DNA of 15,626 nt, from NCBI GenBank assembly GCA_900553895.1, contig USFB01000042.1, forward strand, positions 1 through 15,626, given 5' to 3'. Below are positions 6,473-13,975 of the stretch, in pieces (position 1 is the stretch's first letter; each line of letters begins with the position of its first letter). The notes below the pieces were generated by a model. It made no database searches, was not told where the DNA came from, and saw only the letters and a list, made by a program, of their open reading frames with translations. Both the position numbers and the translations under genes were made by a program. This stretch comes from an uncultured bacterium (GTDB lineage Bacteria > Cyanobacteriota > Vampirovibrionia > Gastranaerophilales > Gastranaerophilaceae).

Positions 6473-8194
6473 ATGTCAGTAGGACAATTCGTATTTATGT
6501 TGCACAGCCACCTGCCTTATTATAGAAAAGCAGGAATGTGGCCATTCGGTGAAGAAAATCTTTACGAATGTATGGCAGAAACTTATGTACCTCTATTAAA
6601 CGCTATTTCAGAATTATATGATGAAGGTATTAAGGCAAAATTAACAGTTGGCATTACACCAATTCTTGCAGAACAGTTAAATGACGAACACTTGCAAAAT
6701 GGTTTTGTTGAATACATTGATTCAAGAATAAAAGCGGTATCTAAGGATTTGGAAAGATATCCTGATCCTAAGGTTGCTCATTCTCAGCATTTGAAATACT
6801 TGGCAAAATACTATTTTGATTTGTGGAACAAATTAAGAGATGATTTTGTTAATAAATATGAAAAGAACTTGATTAAATATTTCAAGAAATATCAAGATTT
6901 AGGTTGTATTGAAATTACTACATCAGGTGCAACTCATGGTTTCTCACCACTTCTTGCAACTGATAGCAACTTGAATGCACAATTCAAGGTTGGTCAAGAT
7001 ACAACAAAAAGATTGTTTGGTAAAAAGGCAATGGGCGCTTGGTTGCCTGAATGTGCTTACCGTCAAGGTTATGAATACGTTGGAAAAGACGGCAAAAAAC
7101 ATTGGCGTCCTGCTATTGAAGTTACACTTCAAAATAATGATATTCACTACTTCTTTACAGAATCTCACGTAATTGAAGGTGGTAATTCAATCGGTAATAG
7201 ACGTGTAATCGGTATGTACGGAAATATTGAATACATTCCGCTTCCAGAAAGACCTGCAACAGGTTATGACACTTATTCTGCTTATTGGTTACCTGATGCA
7301 CAAGTTGCAGTAATGGGACGTAACGACAGAGCAGGCTATCAAGTATGGTCAGCTGCAGATGGTTATCCTGGTGATGGTTGCTTTAGAGAATTCCACAAAA
7401 AGGATGATAAATCAGGCATGCACTACTGGAGAATTACTTCACCTACTACTGATTTAGGTGACAAAATGTTGTATGATCCTGTTCTTGCTATGAACAAGAT
7501 TAATGAAAACTCAGACCACTATACAACATTGATTTATCACTTATTGAATGATTACAAACTCGCTCACGACGGTAAAGAAGGTTTGGTAATGGTATCATTC
7601 GATACAGAATTGTTCGGTCACTGGTGGTTTGAAGGTGTTGAGTTCATTAAACAGGTTATTAAGAAATTCAATGATTTTCTTCCAGAAGTAGAAAGACTTA
7701 CAGCAGGTGAATATGTAACTAAGTATCCGCCAAAAGAAGCTATCCAAATTCCTGAAAGTTCTTGGGGACAAGGTGGTCACTTCTATGTATGGATGAATCA
7801 CTTAACTGAATGGATGTGGCCAATTATTCACTCTTGTGAAAAGAGAATTAATGCAATAGTTGACGCTCATTCTGAAATTCCTGAAGACAAGTTGATGTTA
7901 AGAGCGTTGAATCAATTAGCTAGAGAAAATTTATTGCTTCAAAGTTCAGATTGGCCGTTCTTAATTACAACATGGCAGGCTAAAGATTATGCAACAGATA
8001 GATTCAATGAACACGTTGACAGATTTAGCTTAATTGCAGATATGATTGAAAGCGGAAATATTGATGAAGCTAAATTGAAAGAAATTGAAGATATTGATAA
8101 TTGCTTCCCTGAAATTGATTACAGAGTTTATCAATCAATTACGGAAGGCACAATTCCTCAACAAGAAAAGAAATTGGCTCCGTTGTATAAATAA
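6473..8194 (+). CDS. GH57 1,4-alpha-glucan branching enzyme
   Basis: A 573-residue glycoside hydrolase family 57 protein. It would cut an alpha-1,4-glucan chain and re-attach the piece through an alpha-1,6 bond during glycogen synthesis. The N-terminal HSHLPYYR (11-18) is the family's HxH motif. GAWLPECAY (188-196) carries the nucleophile E193. SFDTELFGHWWFEG (375-388) carries the acid/base D377. A C-terminal helical domain follows, with WGQGGHFYVWMN at about 434-445. The length fits GH57 branching enzymes, and there is no signal peptide, so it acts in the cytoplasm. GH57 branching enzymes are frequent in Cyanobacteria, which fits the suggested lineage. It is a single-gene unit with a good ribosome binding site (GGAGG) and its own terminator. 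Branching rather than hydrolysis is inferred from overall family resemblance. Confidence 0.9.
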   Translation: MSVGQFVFMLHSHLPYYRKAGMWPFGEENLYECMAETYVPLLNAISELYDEGIKAKLTVGITPILAEQLNDEHLQNGFVEYIDSRIKAVSKDLERYPDPKVAHSQHLKYLAKYYFDLWNKLRDDFVNKYEKNLIKYFKKYQDLGCIEITTSGATHGFSPLLATDSNLNAQFKVGQDTTKRLFGKKAMGAWLPECAYRQGYEYVGKDGKKHWRPAIEVTLQNNDIHYFFTESHVIEGGNSIGNRRVIGMYGNIEYIPLPERPATGYDTYSAYWLPDAQVAVMGRNDRAGYQVWSAADGYPGDGCFREFHKKDDKSGMHYWRITSPTTDLGDKMLYDPVLAMNKINENSDHYTTLIYHLLNDYKLAHDGKEGLVMVSFDTELFGHWWFEGVEFIKQVIKKFNDFLPEVERLTAGEYVTKYPPKEAIQIPESSWGQGGHFYVWMNHLTEWMWPIIHSCEKRINAIVDAHSEIPEDKLMLRALNQLARENLLLQSSDWPFLITTWQAKDYATDRFNEHVDRFSLIADMIESGNIDEAKLKEIEDIDNCFPEIDYRVYQSITEGTIPQQEKKLAPLYK

Positions 8195-8211
8195 TTTGAG
8201 AGTTGTTTTAG

Positions 8212-8247
8212 AAAAGGTTCGATTTAATTTAAATCGAACCTTTTTTT
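8212..8247 (+). terminator. Bidirectional intrinsic terminator between convergent units
   Basis: A perfect 14-bp stem pairs 8212-8225 with 8231-8244 around a 5-nt loop, with T's continuing to 8247. The A-run on the 5' side gives a U-run when read on the minus strand. It lies 17 nt after the branching enzyme gene and 22 nt after the end of the ompH gene on the other strand, so it can serve both. Confidence 0.9.
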
Positions 8248-8269
8248 ATTTTTTAGGCAAACCAATATT

Positions 8270-8704
8270 TTACTGTTTATTTAATCTTTGAATTAAATCG
8301 TTTGTAATATCGATTCCTCCAGAAAATACGCTTCTGGAATCAATTATTGCATCTAAACCTTTTTCCAGACGGATTTTTTCTGTAACTGCGTGGATTCTAT
8401 TATAAACATCCTCTTCCTTACGTTCTCTGAAATCATTAAATGCTTGTTCTTTTGTGCGAAGTTCTGCTTGAACCGTTGCTTCAAACTTTTGTTTTTGTAC
8501 AGCAGATTCTAACTTGTTAAACTCAGCTTCTTTCATCATCAAATACTGTTTTATTTCGTTATTTTTTGTTTCAATTTGCGTAAGTGTATTTTTTGCATAC
8601 TGATAATTTTGAATAACTTTATCATAATTTATATATCCAACACCACCGGCAAATGTCGGAAGAGTAAGAGTTAGTATAAGTATTGTTGTAATTATTTTTT
8701 TCAT
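8270..8704 (-). CDS. skp: Periplasmic OmpH/Skp-family chaperone
   Basis: A 144-residue protein with a signal peptide (MKKIITTILILTLTLPTFA, cleavage about residue 19), then GVGYINYDKVIQNY, a central charged coiled coil (about 40-110), and the family's C-terminal motif GLDAIIDSRSVFSGGIDITNDLIQRLN. Skp holds unfolded outer-membrane proteins in the periplasm and hands them to the BAM machine; the coiled coil forms the tentacles of a trimer. It lies directly downstream of bamA on the same strand, the classical bamA-skp order. GAGG four nucleotides before the ATG is its ribosome binding site. The length is close to that of other small OmpH proteins. Confidence 0.9.
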   Translation of the reverse strand: MKKIITTILILTLTLPTFAGGVGYINYDKVIQNYQYAKNTLTQIETKNNEIKQYLMMKEAEFNKLESAVQKQKFEATVQAELRTKEQAFNDFRERKEEDVYNRIHAVTEKIRLEKGLDAIIDSRSVFSGGIDITNDLIQRLNKQ

Positions 8705-8728
8705 ATAACCTCATTTTCCATTTTCAAT

Positions 8729-8759
8729 TAAAAAATCCTTCCCTAAAGGAATGATTTTT
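8729..8759 (-). terminator. Possible terminator or attenuator between bamA and ompH
   Basis: On the minus strand AAAAATC-A-TTCC pairs with GGAA-G-GATTTTT around the loop TTTAG: 11 bp with one mismatch, followed by a T-run. It overlaps the bamA stop codon. It may stop part of the transcripts before ompH, or protect the upstream mRNA end. Confidence 0.5.
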
Positions 8760-11106
8760 AATATCCATAATAATTCATCCCTCCTGTACCAAACGTGAAG
8801 TAGCCATTCTTTGAACCATAACTTCCGGGATTTGTAATCGGAATACCGTAATCAACCGAAATTGGACCTACACCCGGAACATAAACTTTTAATCCGACAC
8901 CTGCAGTTATTGCGCTCATAGGTCTATCATACAATCTGCTTGAAATTGTCGGGTCGAATACTTTACCGGCGTCAACAAAGAACGTTAGACGAATTTTTTG
9001 GAAGAAATCCCACTTAACTCTATCCGAGAACGGTAAAGGAGTCGCAAGTTCAGCCGAACCCATGATGAACGCGTCACCCGAGCCTACACCGCTCATTCTA
9101 AACCCTCTGATTGAGTAAGGACCGCCAAGTCTAAACGCCATAACTTCCGGCATATCATCACCATGAACCTTAATACCGCCCCTTGCATTTAAGGCAAATG
9201 ATGATTTTTTGAGGACAGGGAAGTATTTTGTAATTCCACCGGCAATACGGCCGTTAGTGTTTCTAATCGAACTTATGCTGACAGCTTCAATAAATTTAGC
9301 ATTAGCTACAATACCGTTTCGAGGATTTTCGTCTGAATCAAGAGTTGAATATTTTATCCCCGGGGCAAAATTTATAAATGTTCCGCCAGTCAACTGTTTA
9401 GCTCTTTGTGAAATGTCTAATCCTCTCAAGGCATACATTTGAGAAATTTTGTTGTAGTCGCCTTCACTCATACTTATATGTTCAATTCCTGTTGTAAAAT
9501 CAGCCGTAACCCCATCTACATTACGGAATTTATGCTCAATGCCTGCACTTATACCAAAACGACGTTCAATAGCAAGCGGAACTTGCCAACTACCCATATC
9601 ACGATAATAAAGCTTACTCATAAGTGAATTATCAGCGTTTAAGAACTGAGGTTCAAAGAAATTCAATTCAAATTGATAATTCATTCGATTTTTGATAGAC
9701 GCATCACTTAATAAAATCCCTGAACCTAAAATGCCTGTTGCAGAAAGTCTTTGACCTCTACCGAGGAAGTTGTTTTCACTTATAGTTAGAGAACCGAACG
9801 CTCCCAAACCATTATCAATACCACCGCCGATAGCAAGGCTGTTTGACGTATCTTCTTTGACAACTACTTTAACATTATATTCGCCTTCTACCGTATCACT
9901 CGGGCAAATTTGCCTATCTACATCTTTGAAGATTTTTGTCGAATAAATTCTACCTAAATCTTCTTTTAAGTAGTTTTCGTTGTAGACAGTCCCAGGTTGA
10001 GTCATAATGTTACGTTCGATAACATAATCTTTTGTTTTTTCATTGCCTTCAATTATGATTTTGTCAATCACGCCTTCAGTTAGGGTAAAAGTTAATGCGC
10101 CGTCAGGATCATCATCAACAGAGCTTACACCTGCCAATATGTAGCCTTTTTTGTGGTAATAACCGCTCATGTTGTCAATTGCCGTGTTTATGTTGGAGAT
10201 GTTTTGAGGAAGCCCTTTTAGTGGCATTACAAACGGCATTAATTCCATTGTTGAAATTACGGTATTGCCGACAATAGAAACATTAGAAACAGCAATATTT
10301 TCTTGGAGTTCAAAAGTAAGAGTAACCGTGTCATCTGAATTTAGGGTTGGTTCAATAGCCATTTTATCGGTAAAAAATCCGATAGCATAAATGCGTTGCA
10401 AATCTTGTTGCAATAAATCTTCATTAAACAGTGAGCCTGATTGAGTTTTGATTTTTGAGGAAATTATTTCTGGAGAAAGCAGATGTAGACCGCGAAACTC
10501 AATGTCACTAATAATTTTACCTTCCAAATCAACTTGTTCAGCATTGTTTGTGTCAACTCCCGCAACGTAAGTTGATTCTTCGCTTTTTTCGAGTTCTTGC
10601 ACCGGCTCATCTGCAACGTTAGGTGGCGCAAAGAAATCTGATTTTTCTTGCGTGTCACCTTGAGATGGTGGAGGTGTCGCGACTTTTGCTGGAATTTCGT
10701 CTGTGTCTGTTTTTTGGGTAGCTGTTGGGGTGCTTTCGTCAATTTCAGAGGAGAAATAATCCGAATCTGTATTTTCTGTATTTGGATTATATGGGACAAA
10801 AGTTTTTATCACTGGTTTTACAGTTTTTGATGTGTCTAAATACAATGGATTAATTAATTTAATCGGTTTGGCAGGGTTTAGTTCTAACAATGAAAAATCG
10901 GGTTTTGAGGAGATTAAATAAGTGTCATAATCTTTTGTTATTGGGATAATAGTTTCTTCTGCAAGCGCGAGGAGTTTTGAATTTTGAGGCTCTGCGCCCA
11001 TTATAGTATTAATAGCAAAAATCGGAGTGCAACTTAAATACGCTGCCAACAGTGAAGCAGCAGCTAATTTTGTATTAAGTTTTCTCCTCTTATTTTTTAC
11101 TTCCAT
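8758..11106 (-). CDS. bamA: Outer-membrane assembly factor BamA/Omp85, three POTRA domains
   Basis: A 782-residue Omp85 protein that inserts beta-barrel proteins into the outer membrane. The ATG at 11106 was chosen over the TTG at 11133; neither has a good ribosome binding site, but the ATG leaves a clean signal peptide ending PIFA (residue 31). Residues 32-190 are an extension that becomes rich in Ser, Thr, Pro and Glu from about 107. Three POTRA domains follow at about 198-270, 271-345 and 346-418. The barrel covers about 423-782, with the conserved loop-6 motif IRGF (666-669) and FVDAGKVF (710-717). Three POTRAs match cyanobacterial Omp85 rather than the five of proteobacterial BamA. The chain ends NYYGY, without the usual terminal Phe. 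Skp lies downstream and a pilin-like gene upstream. Confidence 0.93.
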   Translation of the reverse strand: MEVKNKRRKLNTKLAAASLLAAYLSCTPIFAINTIMGAEPQNSKLLALAEETIIPITKDYDTYLISSKPDFSLLELNPAKPIKLINPLYLDTSKTVKPVIKTFVPYNPNTENTDSDYFSSEIDESTPTATQKTDTDEIPAKVATPPPSQGDTQEKSDFFAPPNVADEPVQELEKSEESTYVAGVDTNNAEQVDLEGKIISDIEFRGLHLLSPEIISSKIKTQSGSLFNEDLLQQDLQRIYAIGFFTDKMAIEPTLNSDDTVTLTFELQENIAVSNVSIVGNTVISTMELMPFVMPLKGLPQNISNINTAIDNMSGYYHKKGYILAGVSSVDDDPDGALTFTLTEGVIDKIIIEGNEKTKDYVIERNIMTQPGTVYNENYLKEDLGRIYSTKIFKDVDRQICPSDTVEGEYNVKVVVKEDTSNSLAIGGGIDNGLGAFGSLTISENNFLGRGQRLSATGILGSGILLSDASIKNRMNYQFELNFFEPQFLNADNSLMSKLYYRDMGSWQVPLAIERRFGISAGIEHKFRNVDGVTADFTTGIEHISMSEGDYNKISQMYALRGLDISQRAKQLTGGTFINFAPGIKYSTLDSDENPRNGIVANAKFIEAVSISSIRNTNGRIAGGITKYFPVLKKSSFALNARGGIKVHGDDMPEVMAFRLGGPYSIRGFRMSGVGSGDAFIMGSAELATPLPFSDRVKWDFFQKIRLTFFVDAGKVFDPTISSRLYDRPMSAITAGVGLKVYVPGVGPISVDYGIPITNPGSYGSKNGYFTFGTGGMNYYGY

Positions 11107-11157
11107 TTTTACTTTGTTATGATGCGAAAGCAAGCATGTTTTGTTGAATTGAAAATT

Positions 11158-11264
11158 GAAAGTGGAAAATGGAAAATTATTTAAAAATTCCTAATATAAA
11201 ATTTGTTTAAGATTGAACGTATTTATTAAAAAATATTTTATATAATTTTCCATTTTCCACTTTC
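11158..11264. repeat. 23-bp perfect inverted repeat between the pilin-like gene and bamA
   Basis: The 23 nt at 11158-11180 (starting GAAAGTGGAAAATGG) are the exact reverse complement of 11242-11264, separated by 61 AT-rich bases. The arms consist of GGAAA-type units; a similar CATTTTCCATTTTCAATT lies between bamA and ompH (8711-8728). This could fold into a long hairpin in the pilin-bamA transcript, or be a dispersed repeat. Confidence 0.7.
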
Positions 11265-11274
11265 CACTTTCCAT

Positions 11275-11871
11275 TTATATATCCGCTTCTGTCAGTGACA
11301 ACACAGCCTGATAAAACCCTTTCGGGTCATTGCCGGCAAATGATGAGCGTAAAACATTTGAGCCGACATTTACAGTCACAAACGTCGTTCCGTTTTCTGC
11401 ATATACTTCATATTTACCTTTACCTTGTAAATATTTGGATTTAGCACCTGTAACCGAAAGAACAGGGTACGCAACAATTCCCGGACTGTCTTTTGGTAAA
11501 GCACCCATTTTACAGTTTGCCAAAGACTGTGATTTTGGTCTGTTTGCAAGATTAGCAAACGCTATATAAACTCTTCCGCCTTGCTCAAACATAGCTTCTT
11601 CGAAACCTCCATCGGTTATAACATTTGCTTTTAAGTACAAATTTGTTGTTTCTGCACTGTTTGAAATAACTTTAAAGGTTGTAGAAAGTGGCGAATATAA
11701 ATTCCCTGTCCTATCTGTAATATTTGCAGTAAGAACTGGACTTGAAACAGCTTCAACTTTTACAAAACGAGGAAGGTTTACTGAAAATGTAGTACTTGCA
11801 GAATTATTTTCTGCAAAAGCACTAAGCATGCTTAATATAAGCACAAAAAATGATAATACTAATTTTTTCAA
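11275..11871 (-). CDS. Secreted pilin-like protein (198 aa), divergent from the chaperone operon
   Basis: The start is a TTG codon at 11871: an in-frame stop lies eight codons upstream and no ATG is available, and TTG gives a proper signal peptide ending SAFA (residue 20). The mature protein is beta-rich. It shares with the two pilin-like proteins at 13976-14635 and 14651-15265 an N-terminal NLPRF-type strand (32-36), a TDGG/TSGG turn near residue 87, an IVAYPV strand (132-137) and a C-terminal strand GFYQAVLSLT (185-194). The last resembles the C-terminal strand of chaperone-usher pilins. It has one cysteine (C120), so no internal disulfide. It is read divergently from the chaperone operon from a promoter with its own HLR1-type site. 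A structural role in a surface fibre is inferred. Confidence 0.8.
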   Translation of the reverse strand: MKKLVLSFFVLILSMLSAFAENNSASTTFSVNLPRFVKVEAVSSPVLTANITDRTGNLYSPLSTTFKVISNSAETTNLYLKANVITDGGFEEAMFEQGGRVYIAFANLANRPKSQSLANCKMGALPKDSPGIVAYPVLSVTGAKSKYLQGKGKYEVYAENGTTFVTVNVGSNVLRSSFAGNDPKGFYQAVLSLTEADI

Positions 11872-11931
11872 AACGATTTCCCCAAATCCAGCTTAGCTTT
11901 AAATAAGGCTAATACCATTCTCCTCTAGTCT

Positions 11932-11961
11932 ATATTAACCTATTAATCTTTGTTTTGGCAA
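11932..11961 (-). promoter_or_regulatory. Promoter of the divergent pilin-like gene
   Basis: On the minus strand TTGCCA (11961-11956, five of six consensus positions) and TAATAT (11937-11932) are separated by 18 nt. The predicted transcript starts near 11925. The HLR1-type operator abuts the -35 box directly on its upstream side, the position expected for an activator. Confidence 0.5.
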
Positions 11962-11979
11962 TTTGTAACACTTTGTAAC
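11962..11979 (-). promoter_or_regulatory. HLR1-type operator, left copy
   Basis: On the minus strand: GTTACAAA, two bases (GT), GTTACAAA. This fits the cyanobacterial HLR1 consensus (G/T)TTACA(T/A)(T/A)-NN-(G/T)TTACA(T/A)(T/A), the binding site of the OmpR-family regulator RpaB, at every specified position. It lies immediately upstream of a plausible -35 box for the divergent pilin-like gene. The consensus is established knowledge; binding here is inferred. Confidence 0.65.
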
Positions 11980-12115
11980 AAAATTATAAAAACCCCTAAT
12001 GTTTTTCCAAAATCAGCCGTTAAACATGAAAACAAGGTTGTACATTTTTAAGAGGATATTTAACAAAAACGCTCATGCAAATAGAGTATTTTATTTAAAT
12101 TTAGATTGATGTTTT

Positions 12116-12133
12116 GTTACAAATTGTTACAAT
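12116..12133 (+). promoter_or_regulatory. HLR1-type operator, right copy
   Basis: GTTACAAA, two bases (TT), GTTACAAT, again a full match to the HLR1 consensus and the mirror image of the left copy. It ends 36 nt before the GTG start of the chaperone operon. The likely -10 box (TACTAT or TATATA, 12148-12156) puts this site over the -35 region, so it could repress, or activate in place of a -35 box. A further inverted half-site (GTAACA, 12138-12143) follows it. Confidence 0.65.
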
Positions 12134-12169
12134 GAAAGTAACAACTTTACTATATAGAAAGCTTTAAAA

Positions 12170-13027
12170 GTGAAAAAGTTATTGATTACAGCATTATTCG
12201 CGTTTTGTTTAAGCGCACCGTCAGAAGCATCCTTTGTTATTGTTGACTATCAGGGTGACACTGTAGTGCGTCAGCAGAATATTGAGCGTAATTTAATAAT
12301 CAATAGCGACGACGGGGGTGTGTATAATATTGCGGTGAGGCCGCTTGATGATGCTGTGAGAAGCTCAGACGGCAAGGTTTCTATTCCACTAAACAATTTG
12401 TATATCAATAACACAAGAGAAGATGTATATTTGCGTTATAACGAGTATTCAAATATTTTTGACGGCTTGACTATGGGTGGAGTCGCAAAAAATATGACTG
12501 CAAAAATTCGTGATTTTGGTATGGTTCCGGCTGGAACTTATAGCATCAATTTTGAGGTTCAGGCAACCGATGTTGATACAAATCAAATTGCATCGACTAC
12601 AACATTTAATTTGCAATTTATAGTTCCGTCTATTCAAGAAATAAGTTTGCATGGTGAAGTACCAAGGATTACAGTTGGGGCGTCTGATGCGTTTAATAAA
12701 AATAAAAAAATTACAAATGAAACATCACCTTTAGTTTATATCAATTCTAATTGTGATTGGGAATTATCTGTCAATGCTGATAATTTTGGCGATAGAGCCG
12801 GTAATTATTATATAAGAACTGTAACAGCTTCTGCGAATGTTGGCGAACGTCTGCAAGAAAGAGTTTTGTTACAGGAAGGAAAAGAAATTATTTTAGCTAA
12901 GGGCAAAGCCCCTGCGAATAATGAATATGTTTCGGTCGAGTATTCGGTTGAAACAAAAGACGGCAAGTTTATACCTGCCGGCAATTATGACAACAAGGTG
13001 CGCTATATTCTAAGAGAAGGAAGCTAG
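12170..13027 (+). CDS. Secreted two-domain Ig/pilin-like protein (285 aa)
   Basis: The start codon is GTG; the signal peptide (residues 1-20, ending SEA) begins there. No strong ribosome binding site is visible. The mature chain appears to have two beta-rich domains. The first ends at about residue 130 with MVPAGTYSINFEVQ; the second covers about 150-285 and ends FIPAGNYDNKVRYIL. Both terminal strands have the PAG-Y pattern seen at the end of chaperone-usher pilin domains. It could be a tip or anchoring subunit, or a large pilin-like protein. It is the first gene of the unit with the PapD-like chaperone and two pilin-like proteins. It has one cysteine in the mature part (C195). Family membership is inferred from pattern, not a clear match. 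Confidence 0.8.
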   Translation: MKKLLITALFAFCLSAPSEASFVIVDYQGDTVVRQQNIERNLIINSDDGGVYNIAVRPLDDAVRSSDGKVSIPLNNLYINNTREDVYLRYNEYSNIFDGLTMGGVAKNMTAKIRDFGMVPAGTYSINFEVQATDVDTNQIASTTTFNLQFIVPSIQEISLHGEVPRITVGASDAFNKNKKITNETSPLVYINSNCDWELSVNADNFGDRAGNYYIRTVTASANVGERLQERVLLQEGKEIILAKGKAPANNEYVSVEYSVETKDGKFIPAGNYDNKVRYILREGS

Positions 13028-13034
13028 GCACCCA

Positions 13035-13079
13035 GTCATTACGAGGAACAACAGCCAAAACGGATGACGAAGCAATCCA
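13035..13079. repeat. Dispersed palindromic repeat inside the operon
   Basis: The block begins GTCATTACGAGG and ends GACGAAGCAATCCA, the typical two ends of an intergenic repeat found in many bacterial genomes (from memory). GTCAT and ATGAC (13064-13068) form its arms. Related copies lie at 15437-15471 (inverted) and 15497-15508. It fills most of the 78-nt gap between the first gene and the chaperone gene and contains a false upstream ATG for the latter. Confidence 0.65.
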
Positions 13080-13105
13080 CAAAAACAACAAGACAAGGAA
13101 ACAAC

Positions 13106-13945
13106 ATGTTCAAGACACTAAACAAAAAAATACTAACAACAACTCTCGCGCTAATAATGACGGTACCTGCATTTGCGTCTATAGGTGTTTCACCTACGAG
13201 AATTGAAATTAATGCAAATAAACTTAAAACAAATTATGTAACAACTGCAATTGATGTAAAAGGTAGCCCAAATGCATCAACGCGTTATAAAGTTTATACA
13301 GGTTATTTTAAAGTAAACGAAAATAATGAAGCTGTTATGATTGACCATTCAAACGGTGATATTTATGACTTGTCCAAAAAAGTTAGATTTGTGCCATCAG
13401 AGTTTTCAATACCGCAAGGTAAATCTCAAAAAGTCAGAGTAAACGTAGCAGGGCTTAAACAATTGCCTGCAGGTGAAAGCAGAGCGATGATTTATATTGA
13501 AGATTTGAATCCGAAGGAAATGGCATTACCAACATACAGAGAGGGGATCGGAGCTCAAATTATTGTAAAAACTCGTGCCGGAATTCCGCTTTATATCGAC
13601 AACGGTAGAATTAACAAAGTCGGTGAGATAGAAAAATTTGAAGTTGTAAAAGCAAAAGATGGTTTGTATGCTGAAACAAAAATATTATCAAAAGGTAATA
13701 CAAGAATTCGTTGTAACAGAACAATACAAATATCACAAGGAAAAAAACTTATAGATGAGTTTAGTATTGGTGAAAAAGTTGTTAGTGGCGGTGGCTATAA
13801 TATAAGTAAAGATAAAATCAGAATTGATAATATTCCAAATTCGGGTGAATACACTGTTACATTAGTTGTATCTTATGCGGATGAAAACGGAAAACGTAAA
13901 AATATCAAAAAAGAAATAAATGTAAATATACAAGGTAAAGTGTAA
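13106..13945 (+). CDS. PapD-like periplasmic pilus chaperone (279 aa)
   Basis: The start was set at the ATG at 13106, with AAGGA about 6 nt upstream, rather than the ATG at 13064, which lies inside a dispersed repeat and lacks a ribosome binding site. The signal peptide ends PAFA (residue 24). The mature N terminus SIGVSPTRIEI matches the first strand of PapD-type chaperones. VRFVPSEFSIPQGKSQKVRVNVAGL, then LPAGESRAMIYIEDL (about residues 95-140), match the F-G strand region that lends a strand to pilin subunits. A second beta domain follows (about 150-279). Such chaperones fold and cap pilins in the periplasm before an outer-membrane usher assembles them. No usher is present in this window. 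It sits between a two-domain pilin-like gene and two pilin-like genes. Confidence 0.85.
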   Translation: MFKTLNKKILTTTLALIMTVPAFASIGVSPTRIEINANKLKTNYVTTAIDVKGSPNASTRYKVYTGYFKVNENNEAVMIDHSNGDIYDLSKKVRFVPSEFSIPQGKSQKVRVNVAGLKQLPAGESRAMIYIEDLNPKEMALPTYREGIGAQIIVKTRAGIPLYIDNGRINKVGEIEKFEVVKAKDGLYAETKILSKGNTRIRCNRTIQISQGKKLIDEFSIGEKVVSGGGYNISKDKIRIDNIPNSGEYTVTLVVSYADENGKRKNIKKEINVNIQGKV

Positions 13946-13975
13946 AACAAAAACTAAGAAAGGAAGGTTTACCCT

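Noticed and set aside
10464..10799. 111-codon frame inside bamA on the same strand
   Set aside because: It is a frame shadow of the Ser/Thr/Pro/Glu-rich BamA segment, with a biased Lys/Gln composition and no ribosome binding site.
11107..11133. TTG start for bamA at 11133
   Set aside because: The ATG at 11106 gives a normal signal peptide and no ribosome binding site supports the TTG.
12073..12098. Short ATG frame in the divergent promoter region
   Set aside because: Only seven codons, no ribosome binding site, and it lies between the two operators.
13064..13105. Longer chaperone start at the upstream ATG
   Set aside because: The ATG belongs to a dispersed repeat and has no ribosome binding site, and the extra residues would precede the signal peptide.
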